From Cerioporus squamosus (taxonomy: Eukaryota; Basidiomycota; Agaricomycetes; Polyporales; Polyporaceae), in contig JABYQS010000153.1 in assembly GCA_022592435.1 (NCBI GenBank), positions 27,163 through 91,162 of the forward strand: a stretch of DNA of 64,000 nucleotides, written 5' to 3'. Position 1 is the stretch's first letter, and each line of letters begins with the position of its first letter. Positions 43,668-53,653 of the stretch are shown piece after piece. The notes beneath the pieces are model-generated. The model was not told the DNA's origin. It ran no database searches and worked only from the letters and a program-made list of their open reading frames with translations. Position numbers and translations under genes: made by a program.

Positions 43668-44098
43668 GGAGGGTAGTTGGCGTCCAAGCGAGGATGGCTC
43701 TCTTTAGCAAGGAATGGGTAATTGGGTGACGGTGGTGGGCTTGGAGTACATAAGTACTGAGTCGTATTGACTTCGCGTTGACCGGGGCCGCGTTCAGATA
43801 ACGTTCGTCGTTCAGAGCCGAAGAACAGAAAGTAGCCACGACGACATGATGACGGTGAAGGGCAATCCAAGGAGACGCCCAGCCTCGCTCTTCTACCACG
43901 ACCACGACATCCTCCGGAAACTCTTCAAGGGCCACCATCAACTCGCTCGAATTTCGAGCTTCATTTGCTCCCCGAAACACTTGCGCGTAGAGAAAGCCTG
44001 AGCGTGCAAACTCTACTTGCCCATGCACTTGTCGGTCAACCTGAATGGAGTATCACACGTGAGGATCTGTTCGTTCAAATATGCATAGTACATCGAGC

Positions 44099-45294
44099 TC
44101 ACCGCATGATTGTATCCTTGTTGCGTACGCCCAGAAATAATGCAATTCCAACCACTGTGCAGACCTAAGTACTCGGGAGCGTACAGCCATGCTCAGCACT
44201 AAATCGACGACATACCGAGGAATACTAGTATGAACTCACCAGCGCGACCCTCCCCACTGTCTCCAACCCCCTTGACCCGCTGCCATCCGACCCTCCTGCC
44301 GGTGCGGTCTCCACGCGCAGAGACGTAGTCCGCTCTTCCTCCTTCTTCGACTCCTCCGCGGCCTTCTTCCTCCTGTACTCGTTGAGCACCTTGATCTGGT
44401 GCTTGACCTGCTCGCGCCGTCTCTCCGCCTCCTCAGCAGTTTCCTCCCTTGACGACGCTTGAGCCCTGAGGAGGGTGGCCTTCTGACTCGTTACCTTGAC
44501 CGCGGTCAGCCATGTCTTCGTTGTGGGTCGGCTGTCTGTCGGCTTCCGGCACCGACTCGGGCTCCTCATCGCATATCGCTTCTACTGCTCCAGACGGCAC
44601 CTCGTCCTCGCGCTGAGCCGTGCTTCCCTCCTCTCGTGTCTCCTCGCGGTGTTCCTGTTCAGCGTCGACTTGCTGGTTTCTGTCACCTTGCACCATCTTC
44701 TCAGACCTCCGCTCTTCCAGCTGTGTCTCCTCCATCCGTAGCTCGTTCTCCCGCCCATCCTGCATCGATATCGCTGCCCGGTACTTGTCTTCGGCTTTTT
44801 TCCGTTCTTCTTCGATCACAACTCCGCGCTCTCGAATCCTCTGCAGCAGGTTTGCGACATCTGTCCTCCTTCGGCCGAGTTCGCTCAACGCCTCTGTCGC
44901 ACGATGCTCCGCTACGTCCGCCCCAAAGTCCGTCAAGTTGAGGACTCATACTGCAGACTCGAGATGGACACCCACGTTCGGTGAAGAACCGTCTACTCAG
45001 CATCATGCGCGTCTCGACTCGATCGTCCAATACCTGCAAGTAACGCTCCAGATCTCCTATGTCCCGCTGTACGGCCTCGTCGGTCGTGTAGGTGGCGACA
45101 TCTCGAGCGAGGAGCGCGTCAATGGAAGTATTGAGGTCCTGCACGTCCCCTGCTGCAGCCCGTCCACGAACCGCCAGGGCCTGGTACTCGGCGTTGTGGG
45201 CTGGGCAGAATGCTTCGTTTCGTGCGACCTCGAGGTTGCAGCGTGCGTCTCGCTTGGAGTGGAGGCGCGCTTGGCAGTTGCGGAGGTGAACCAT
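44099..45294 (-). CDS. Zinc-motif cluster protein 4, with C-terminal transmembrane tail
   Basis: The start MVHLRNCQARLHSKRDARC and AFCPAHNAEYQAL give C7, C19, C30 and H33. DIGDLERYLQVLDDRVETRM and LSRRFFTE end exon 1 (to about 44985). The phase-1 intron is followed by PEHRATEALSELGRRR and a strongly charged coiled coil (RERGVVIEEERKKAEDKYRA; ENELRMEETQLEERRSEKMV; EAERRREQVKHQIKVLNEYR). The last exon, joined from the donor at about 44239, encodes RVALVCTVVGIALFLGV then RNKDTIMR and TGA at 44099. This is a single transmembrane helix with a short basic tail, like a tail-anchored protein. A 37-nt intron (about 44460) lies inside the coiled coil. Confidence 0.6.
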
Positions 45295-45724
45295 CGTGCA
45301 GTAGTTGCGAGTTCGAGCGAATGTCGCAATGGGTAGTGGACTCTGGGAGGGGAGGACGGAGGAGAGGCCCAGAGGGCTCTTCTGCAGCGCCGTGAATGCG
45401 TGGGGGCTGCATGTACTTACGGTTCTTTCGAATGAAGACGATCATCGTGGTGGCCATGGTGCTTCCTTCGGTATAGGCCGACATCGTATAGCTGTGCTGC
45501 GGTAGCCTCTGGAATGCCTAGCTCAGGATTACGTTCTTCGGGCCAAACGACTACGTCCAAACCACATTACATATCGGCAATACAGACGAACGAAGTACAA
45601 CGCGGGCTGTTGGCCCGCTCAAGGTAGTCGGACAGTGCCCTGGATTAACGCGGGTGCCGTCAAGTCAACCTCAACCACCTGGCGCGAGTTCTTTCGCCCA
45701 GGACCAACTTCATGCCCGATTCTA

Positions 45725-46414
45725 CTACCCTGAGCAGCCTCTCATGTCCTCTCGCTCTCGAGTGAAGCGCAAGCCGAGCGTAACCATCGCGCCAATCAGG
45801 ATACTCCTGCCCCACGACATCCCAAAGCATGCTCCAACACCGGATGCAACCGCGCCCTGGAACACGACGAAGCCACCGTCGGTCCTAAGTACGTCTTCCG
45901 ACCATGCCCAGGACACTCACTAACAACGCCTCTCCGTAGAGTTCATCCTTCTCCTCTTCGGCGAGCACAGAGTCCAGAACTTGCTTCACCAGAGTGCGTT
46001 GCGACTTCAAGTGGGCCACTTTATCCGCATGTTCCGCAGGGGCTGCAGGGTACGACGCGATGTCAGTCGCCAACCGGCCGGCTTGAACGTAGGTATGTAG
46101 GAATGTCGCGTACCCTTGCACTGGAACAGCCGCTGATGGGCTTCCACCACCTGGAGCTCCTCGTCGAGAGCGGCGAGATAGCTGCGGACGTCCGGTATGG
46201 CGTCCCTAGGGGAGGCCCGGCCCAACCTGATCTTCTGCATGGTCGCGTCGGTCTTGGCATGAGACTCTTCTGCGGCTTGCGTGACCTGGTCCAGCTGCAG
46301 GGCCGCAACGCGGTGGTCTTCGCGATGCACGCGGCAGAACTTCTCGGGCCTCCGGGCGGGCGCGGCGCAACGCGTTTCTTCATCGTATGCGAGATGAGCT
46401 GCGCAACGAACCAT
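45725..46414 (-). CDS. Zinc-motif cluster protein 5, with C-terminal hydrophobic segment
   Basis: MVRCAAHLAYDEETRC and KFCRVHREDHRVA give C4, C16, C27 and H30. QLDQVTQAAEESHAKTDATM and DVRSYLAALDEELQVVEAHQ lead to RLFQCK and the shared phase-1 intron. Exon 2 begins APAEHADKVAHLKSQRTLVK and ends ELYGEALL. A third exon, after a short intron, encodes TDGGFVVFQGAVASGVGACF and RSILIGAMVTLGLRF, then a basic end REREDMRGCSG. The hydrophobic third exon is the probable membrane anchor. The start at 46414 is the only ATG that places the first Cys at position 4 as in its neighbours. Confidence 0.6.
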
Positions 46415-46503
46415 GATGGCATCGTACAGCGGAAATGTATCCTTTCTGAAACGGAGTGGCTGACTGGTGAGCGACCACGCATTTGTTCCCCGGAAGAGAG
46501 TGC

Positions 46504-47108
46504 TCACTGCTCTCGGATCATCTTGTTCACTCGCACTTGCGCCTGCTGAATCTGCTTCTGTAGTTCTATCTCCTGCTCCCGTTCTTCTGGTGTCTGCCGC
46601 TTCTTGTTCTCTTCCTCCGCCAACAGGTATTGCTTATAGCTTTCGACGTTGGCCGCAATCGCGAGCGCGACGAGCCGCTTATCCCGCAGATCCTTCACGC
46701 GCTCCGCATGAGCAGTGGCTGTTGCGAGCATAGCATATAGACGCGATCGTGAGTTCGATGCCTCATCTCAGTCAAGATGCAAGACCACGTACGTTCGACG
46801 AAGAACCGCCTCTGATGCTCCTGCGTCCCCTGGATCGCCCTCTCAAGGGACTTCGCATAGGCGTTCATCGTCTCCTCCATCTTGCCCACCTCCTCCACAT
46901 TCCGAGTTCTTGTGAAGCCGCCCTGCACAGCACCTTTGGCCAGTATCTCCAGCTTGTCGACCTCCTCCACCGCCGTCTTATCTGCGTCCATCTGTCTCCG
47001 GTACTCCAAAGCGTGCTCGTGGCAGCACAGCTCGTCAGGCGGCCGCTGGTTCTTGCATCGCGTCCGCTGTCCGTTCTCCCCAGTAATCTGAGCGCGACAC
47101 TGCTGCAT
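46504..47108 (-). CDS. Zinc-motif cluster protein 6, soluble form
   Basis: MQQCRAQITGENGQRTRC and ELCCHEHALEYRR give C4, C18, C29 and H32. EEVDKLEILAKGAVQGGFTR, KMEETMNAYAKSLERAI and GTQEHQRRFFVE end exon 1. The phase-1 intron precedes PTAHAERVKDLRDKRLVALA and a coiled coil (YKQYLLAEEENKKRQTPEER; EQEIELQKQIQQAQVRVNKM) ending at TGA 46504. No membrane segment fits in the 90 bases before the next gene's ATG, so this copy seems to lack the tail. It is the clearest minimal member: zinc motif, helix, conserved intron, coiled coil. Confidence 0.65.
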
Positions 47109-47629
47109 GAACGAGAGAGTGATAGATGGGCGTCGATGGGGATGGTCGCTATAAAGGTCGGGTTGCCCTGCTTCCCGAGGCATGCGCGTCGGTCTGATTA
47201 GGTTTACGTAGACAGAAAGGGAACGATTCCCCCGCAGATCCACATGGAATGGCCACTGCCGCTTAGGGAAGTCGAAGACAAGAGCTCAGGTCTGAGACCA
47301 GGTCTGTCGGGTCGTCCTCGAGCCTTCGTCCGCGTCCTGGTGTGTGTATACTTGTCACAAAGTTGTCGTTGCAATATCCAGTGAGGTCTTACTGTGGGTT
47401 GCGTGACCCTGCAGGTCAACGATGCAGAAGCTACCGAGGACAAAGCGGGAATTTCCTGACATCGGTCACCAGGCTGTATGTCCGCGTGAGCTGCGTCAGC
47501 GTACTTTCCGTGGTTCAGAGACTGATCACGACTCATTTGGCTCGCGCAAATGTCTTTGTCTCGGTACTTTTGTCATTCAGTCTTCAGGTTATTAGCACAT
47601 GACGGCGCGAAGGTCACCAACAAGCGTGC

Positions 47630-48881
47630 TCAAGTTGTCGTGTCGGTCCCAAGAAACGAGTCGTTGCCATCCGAGAACTGGGGTGATCTACAAGCATCCT
47701 GATTGGATACAGGCATCATCAGCACAACATGCAACTGTCTCCGCGGGACTTCATTGGGGGAGGGGGGGGGGGCAACGTACTCGAGTATATGCGCCCGCCA
47801 CGGAAGGCGTCGACACCACATTCCCTCACTCCTACCACAGCTTAGAAACTCGAAGTCAGCCGTTGAAGTGCATGTGGAAGATGTACTGGAACTTACCCAG
47901 CGCAGCAGTCCGCTTGTCAGGGTTGGACGCAGCTCCTCACTGCACACCAATCTCTCAGCCCTAGCTCGCTCCTCTCTCGCGTCAGCCAAGTTCTCTGCGT
48001 AACCGCAAATCCGCTTAGCAAAGCTGCAGAACCAGACACAATAGATTAAGTACTGACCTGTGCATCCAAACTGTCGGTTGTGCATCTCGCCTTCCATAAT
48101 CACTTTATCCAGGTAGTATATCTGGTTGCGCAAGAACATCAACACGTCCTCCTTGGCGCTTACACATGCGTAGTTCCCGAATTCCTCTCTTGCCAAGTTT
48201 CGATAGCGCGCAATCTCCGAGAGCGATTCCTGATGCTGGGACTGGTGTGAGAAGCAGAACGGCTGCCCTGGTATGACTGGAACGAGGCAGCGAGAGCCGC
48301 ATCCTGCAGATTCCTTGAAGGCGCGGCACCTCCCAGTATACTGCGACGCCCTGCGGAAGCTTGCTATGAATATTCTCCCGACTATATGCGAGATATGCGA
48401 CTGACCTTTCGTGCTCGAGTTGCCTCAAAACCTCCTTTCTGACCTCCACCTTCGTCAGGAATGCAAGAGCGGCCTCTCGCTTCTCTCCGAGCGCAGAGAC
48501 AGACATTCGCACTTGAGCAATTGTCACTCACAGATCCTGCTTGAGAAGCATAGATAAGGGCGTACCGTCACCAGGGAACCGACTGCGACACTCCTCCATC
48601 GCGCGTATCGCTCTATCCAGACGCTCCGCATAGGCCTTCACCACGGCGGTAGCCGTATAGATCTCCTCGAGGTCGCAGCATTCCGTCACGGCCATGTCAT
48701 GCATCATCTTCGACACCAGGATCTCTAGCGCCTCCGCCTCTGCTGTCGCTCTTCCATAGCCATCGACAAGTCGGGTAGCATCTGCATTGTGCACTTCGCA
48801 GAGCCCGTCCTCCTCGACCGCTCTCTGGCAGCGTCCTTGGCTAGCGTGCGGTCCGAGGGTACTGGCTTGACACTGAGGCAT
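47630..48881 (-). CDS. Zinc-motif cluster protein 7, two tandem modules
   Basis: The first module starts MPQCQASTLGPHASQGRC with GLCEVHNADATRL (C4, C18, C28, H31). It continues as VVKAYAERLDRAIRAMEECR and the phase-1 intron, then VRMSVSALGEKREAALAFLT and KVEVRKEVLRQLEHE. A further intron (gtcagt...ccgcag) leads in frame into a second module, CRAFKESAGCGSRC with PFCFSHQSQHQESL, then MFLRNQIYYLDKVIMEGEMH. This second module has no start codon of its own, which supports a fused gene. A last intron precedes ENLADAREERARAERLV. The C-terminal end (to 47630) is of low confidence because the final frame is unusual in composition and holds a run of C residues. Confidence 0.5.
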
Positions 48882-50060
48882 GGTGATGAGGCAGCAAGGG
48901 TGCGAGGAGAGGAGATGCGGACTGGAGCGTAAGTATTCTCGGAGAACAACACGGTGGAGGAGACCAACCTTCGCACGGTTGGTGCCACTGAGCTTCGTCC
49001 GACCTCTCAGCGCAATGATAAGGTTTGTAGAACCGCATTGCCACCTGCAGCGCGTTCGGGCATCCCTCCTGCCATTCTCATCGGCTTCCCTCAAAGACTC
49101 GCGAGCACGTCTCTGGGTTACCGGCCAGCAGCCAAGCATGTCAAGGAGGAGTCCGACTTTCGTGTTTGTTCCCGCCCTTGTGACGTGTCAGATGGAGATA
49201 TACGGCCAACCTAACGGCGAAGGTTTCCTCGTGGGTCTGAGGGAGGACCGCTTCTGATGCATCCCTCTCGATGCCGCACGATGGCAAGTGTCGATACCGC
49301 AGCCACAAATCGTGCTCCTAGTCCTGCTGTCTATGTTTCTAGGTTACTTCCGTGCGCGCTTAACGCGGATGGTACACTCACCTCCAACAAGTCGCGCCAA
49401 GCCCGCGTTCACTCAGCGTCATTCTGATGCGCCTCTGTCAAGCTGGGAATGTATACAGTGTACCTGACCTTTAAGGACCTTTTGACTTAGCGACGAAAAA
49501 ATACAATCGCGACGCTAGACGAACCGCTCACCACTTTCGCATGGGATCTGCGCAGCCGTTATGACGTTCATTGACGGGACCGTGGCTTCAGAAGATACGA
49601 GACATAGTCCGCAAGCAAGTGAACACTACCCCCATTCTGCGGACCACATACTTTAGGAGGTTACTTGGCGAGCGCCGCGCGACCAGCCCGATTACGAGCT
49701 AATCCCGGATGCGGAGTTGATACGCCGCGAAAAGAAACGTGCACCCTTCAAAGCCTCGGTATGATAGCGGTCATCATGGTCTGTGTCGCGCTGGCATACT
49801 GCAAAAGATATCCTATCACGAAAGCATCGTCTCTGTGACATGGGAATCCACGGGAGCTCATTCAGTAGTACCAGTCGTCCAGTCATACCAAGAGCCGCTC
49901 ACCGATCCATGCTACTGGTGCTTGCGGTCCGACCCAGCGATCGGCGTGGTAAAGTGTATAGCAACAATAGTGATACAAAAGTAAATGCTGCTAGAGAAGA
50001 CATCAGACGACTCACTTCGGCGCGATACAATGGTAGGGACTCACCAATCCATGGTACATC
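48882..50060. other. Intergenic region, no gene recognised
   Basis: About 1.2 kb between the upstream end of the cluster and SNF8. The frames present (for example 49692-49886) have no motif in common with the cluster. The sequence around 49430-49700 is AT-richer. Confidence 0.45.
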
Positions 50061-50816
50061 CTACTCGTCCCATCGCATCGCGGAGGGCACCCAATATGAT
50101 ACACCGTACTCCTCGTCCTGATCGTCTAGCCAGCAAAGCCCGTCCCTGAGGAGCATGTTGCTGAGTGCTGTTCGCGCACGCTCTTCTGTCCATCCTCTCC
50201 GTGCCACCAACGCCTGCTCCGAGACGCGCCCGCCGTCTTCCTGCGCAACAGCAAGCACGACCGCCTGGTCCGCATCGAGCTCCCTCGGCACGCTCCGCAC
50301 CATCTTCTTCCCGCCACCGACGTCGATGACCTCGTACCCTGCAGAGAGCGGCTTGAGGGTCTTGATGCTCCGCATAACGTCGTCCTCGGTGATGACGTCC
50401 CCGCCCACCCCGCGCAGCTTGCTCACCAGCCGTATGAGCTCGCCCATCTCAATCAGCCCTCCGTTCCGCTCCCGGGTGCTCACGCAGACGTCGACGATCT
50501 GCACCCCGAGCTCGTACTGCCAGTCGCCGAGGTTGAGCATCTCCGCCCACCAGCCACCTTTGCGCGGGCCGGCGAGCGGGTCGACGCCGATGGTCGTGCA
50601 CATCTGCTGGAAAGCATGACGGAAGGAGGGCTCCTGGCGGATGCGCTCGCGGTGCGTGGAGGCATAGTGTGCGAGTGCGCTGCGGAACTGGGCGAGCTGG
50701 GCGTGGAGGAGGTCGACTTGGGCTTGGGAGATCTCGGTAGAGAGCTCGGCGAAGGAGCGCTTGGATTGCTCCTGTCGGTCGAACGCGGCAATGCCAACGC
50801 CCCCGAGTCTACGCAT
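50061..50816 (-). CDS. snf8: ESCRT-II subunit SNF8/VPS22 (EAP30)
   Basis: An intronless 251-residue protein, full length for the family. MRRLGGVGIAAFDRQEQSKR and the following helix SKRSFAELSTEISQAQVDLL form the N-terminal coil. AHYASTHRERIRQEPSFRHA, FQQMCTTIGVDPLAGPRKGG and WWAEMLNLGDWQYELGVQIV form the first winged helix. RNGGLIEMGELIRLVSKLRG, SIKTLKPLSAGYEVIDVGGG and LSNMLLRDGLCWLDDQDEEY form the second. It sorts ubiquitinated membrane cargo into multivesicular bodies with VPS25 and VPS36. The start at 50816 was chosen because upstream in-frame sequence to 51212 is not family-like and belongs to the neighbouring cluster gene. It is probably the only housekeeping gene within the cluster. 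Confidence 0.95.
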   Translation of the reverse strand: MRRLGGVGIAAFDRQEQSKRSFAELSTEISQAQVDLLHAQLAQFRSALAHYASTHRERIRQEPSFRHAFQQMCTTIGVDPLAGPRKGGWWAEMLNLGDWQYELGVQIVDVCVSTRERNGGLIEMGELIRLVSKLRGVGGDVITEDDVMRSIKTLKPLSAGYEVIDVGGGKKMVRSVPRELDADQAVVLAVAQEDGGRVSEQALVARRGWTEERARTALSNMLLRDGLCWLDDQDEEYGVSYWVPSAMRWDE

Positions 50817-51084
50817 GTTGCAGGTCGCAGCGTACTGGTTCAGAGGAGGTAGTTTCAAGGCATGAGTTCGTGAGTGGTCGTCACCGAGATTCCTCCGAAT
50901 CGCAAGCTCACAGCGCCAGAAGACCCCTCCAGATAGGATAGACGCGCGTAATATCCAGATCTCTTCGTGTCCGGCGACCTGCAGCTTGGGTGCGTTCAGA
51001 ATCACAATGGTCACAACCTGGCTACAAAGTGTTGAGTTGGGCGACAGAATATCCGGTGACAGCAGTGCGCTAGCGGTGTTCCCA

Positions 51085-51593
51085 TCACCAATTGATATCA
51101 TCGTCCAAAAGCTCCATCTCTCTGCTCTCGACGCGGTACAAGAACTCGATTGCCCTCTCCCGCCTATACTTGAGTGTCTCGAGGTACTCCAGGTGTGCTC
51201 CATCCACTGCAAGCCGTATCAGCGCAGGCTCGCCACAGCCAGAGATAGAGCAGGCCAGCGGTGAAACTGCTAACCTTGCGTGAAGAACCGCTTGTGGTGC
51301 TCCTCCCGTCCCTTGACAGCCCTCTCCAAGCAGTCGAGGTACGCCCTCGAGATCTCCGCGACATGCGCGAGATCCTCCTGCGCGAGACCCTCCACATGCT
51401 TTACTCCCAGGCGGACGAACGCGTCCTCCAGCGTGTCCATCTCCAGCGTCGCCTTCTTGTACGTGTCGGTGTGCCGCACGTAGAGCTGATGGTGCTCTTT
51501 GCAGTAGTGTGTCCCGGCAGGAGGGACCCTCCTGCACTGCTTCTGGCGGCCGTCGATCTGTGTAACTGGAGCCCAGCAGCGCGGTTTCCCCAT
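51085..51593 (-). CDS. Zinc-motif cluster protein 8, short soluble form
   Basis: MGKPRCWAPVTQIDGRQKQC and THYCKEHHQLYVRH give C6, C20, C31 and H34. KKATLEMDTLEDAFVRLGVK, ISRAYLDCLERAVKGREEHH and KRFFTQ end exon 1. The phase-1 intron (gttagc...ttgcag) precedes DGAHLEYLETLKYRRERAIE and FLYRVESREMELLDDDINW with TGA. It gives about 147 residues and no membrane segment. A weak donor at the stop codon (ttggtgatgg) could instead extend it into 50900-51030. It is separated from the other members by SNF8 but has the same strand, motif and intron. Confidence 0.62.
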
Positions 51594-51903
51594 CTCGACG
51601 AAGGCAAAACCTGCAACGATATGTGAATTGTGAGGGGGATTGAAGGCAGGATGGGCGCAGGATAAGGTTGGCGTTGACCTCGCCCACCGGCGCGATACAT
51701 GCGATAAGTAGAGTTCTCTTGCACACGAATGACCTGCCTCATGTCTCCCACCCTCCCCAGTCAGGCGTTCGCTCTACCACTCCAAGCTAGGCTTGGCAAC
51801 AGGAATGAAATAGCACATATACCTACAAACATACAGAACCCGATCCATGAGTACATAGATGATGACGAGAAAACCTTTCTGAGCAAGAACTGAACACAAC
51901 CAA

Positions 51904-53070
51904 TCAAGTAGCCCGCGCGACATTTCCCGGCTGGTACGCCGCCTGCGCATCCCCAAAGCACCTGCCCGCCTGGTGGGCCAGGTGGCGCAAGTACGCGTCC
52001 TTCCTGCTGAACGTGCGCCGGCACCCGCCCACCATCCAGAGTCCCTCGAACTCCCGCGCCGGCTGCTGGTTCAGGATGTCCGCTGGCACCCCGTGCTCCG
52101 CCGCCTCATGGAGGGGCACCCCGCAGCAGAGGTAGAGCGCCTTCGTGGTGTTGCCCTTGTGCGTCGCGATGTGCCGCCTGAAGTCAGGCCCGCGGCGGTT
52201 CCACTGGACGAACTCGCAGTGGGGGCACTTCCAGCGGCTCATGCTGTTGCGGGCGACCGGAGCCTCCGCGACGGGTGCGGTGGCCTCGGGAGCAGTCTCG
52301 GCGGGCGTGGCGACTTGCACGTTGCGCCGCTTCATCGAGCTAAAGCCCGGCACGATGGGTGCGGATTGAGCAGGAGGACGCCGCGTAATGGGGGGAGGGG
52401 AGGCGGAGGCGGATTCGCGACGGAGAGCACGCCTAGCGCGAATCGCGCGATCGGGGCCGATCGTAGTCGATGCTTCCACGTACTCGAATGAAGGCTTGTG
52501 CAGGTCCGCAGGCGCGACGCACGCCGGGGCGAGTGGCGCATATCCGCGATTGTCATGGTAGGAGCGGAAAGCGAGGGCCACGTAATCCTCATAGTTCGAG
52601 ATATCTTCGACGAGGTGAGCTCGGGCATTCCCAATCTGGTAGACGGGCTCCTCGAGGTAGTCGAAGTTCAGGGAACTGAGGAGGTGGCAGAGGGCAAGGT
52701 CGTCATCGGTAGGGTGTGGCTTGCCAGTGGCGAGGTTGAGCTCGGCGCCTGCAGGCACGAGCGACCTTGAGGCGTCTGCCATCTCGAGCGACAAACTGGA
52801 AACGCCATCCATGAGATCGGAGTCACTCATAAAGCGTAGAATCGACGTTACTCACTAGTTGCTCGAGAGTTCCGCCTCGATGTCCATTAGATCTTGCCGT
52901 ACTGCAGCGGCAGTGGAGGGGCTGCTGGCCTCGATGAAGTCGCAGAGAGGGTGCGCCTCTCGCTCTGGGGTGGTCTCGTACTGTCCCTCGACATTCCAGT
53001 ACTCCATCACAGGCTCAATGGCGCAGTATGGGGTGGTATAAGGCACCTCGAAGTGCTGGGGGGTGGCCAT
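51904..53070 (-). CDS. C2H2 zinc-finger protein
   Basis: Exon 1 (52856-53070, MATPQHFEVPYTTPYCAIE) joins in frame through a 30-nt intron (gtgagt...atgag) to exon 2, giving 378 residues. If that intron is not real, the gene starts at 52830 (MSDSDLMDGVSSLSLEMAD). A disordered middle is followed by two C-terminal finger-like units. One is WKCPHCEFVQWNRRGPDFRR with HIATH; the other is GGCRRTFSRKDAYLRHLAHQ with AGRC, which has a C/H arrangement like a degenerate finger. A cysteine-containing loop LYLCCGVPLHEAAEHGVP lies between them. This layout recurs in basidiomycete C2H2 proteins of unknown target; a nuclear DNA-binding role is likely. Confidence 0.72.
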
Positions 53071-53653
53071 GTCGCGCAGAGTAGGCAGTGATGTGGCACG
53101 ATATGGGGAGTGGTTGTATGCTTTTCGACTCTGAGTCGTTCAGCGATTGACGTGAAACGGAAAAACGAGCACCGAAAGTCGTCGAGTGTGTAGGAGTCGT
53201 CTGGTAGCGGGGTCGCTGGACATGGTGGAAGGTGGGAGATGGGATGATAGCGGTGGTCTGTGGGCGACAGAGTAAACAGAATGCTACTCGCTTCACGCGA
53301 GGGGGTAATCTTCCCACGGTAGGCTCAGATCTCTCTCCCTCCTGCCCATCACACGGCGCGCTTGGCTGCCTTCGTCTTGCAAGCATCCGTCCTTTGTGCA
53401 ACTTTGCTTGTCCTTTGCACGCCAAAACTACCCGGACTGGCTGTATGAGGTAGCGCTGTAAGTGTTGATTACTAGTAAGTAAATGGCGATAATTCTCCGC
53501 GCAATACAATCTTCGATCACAGTACTGGAGGTCATGGATTATAGTACAAACATCTCTGTTAAATTCGCCGCCTTGCGCTTCCGCTAGTCCTTCCAACCTG
53601 CGCACAAATGCCTCTGGACATATCCAAATGAGTGCTTTTATGCTTGTGGTATT
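53071..53653. other. Intergenic region, no gene recognised
   Basis: About 580 bases containing the promoter side of the C2H2 gene and the 3' flank of the TIM-barrel gene. No motif-bearing frame. Confidence 0.45.

Noticed and set aside
43651..44028. Minus-strand frame with ALEEFPEDVVVVVEERGWAS between cluster proteins
   Set aside because: It overlaps the start of the unknown gene at 43667 and lacks the zinc motif. Possibly leader sequence; evidence insufficient.
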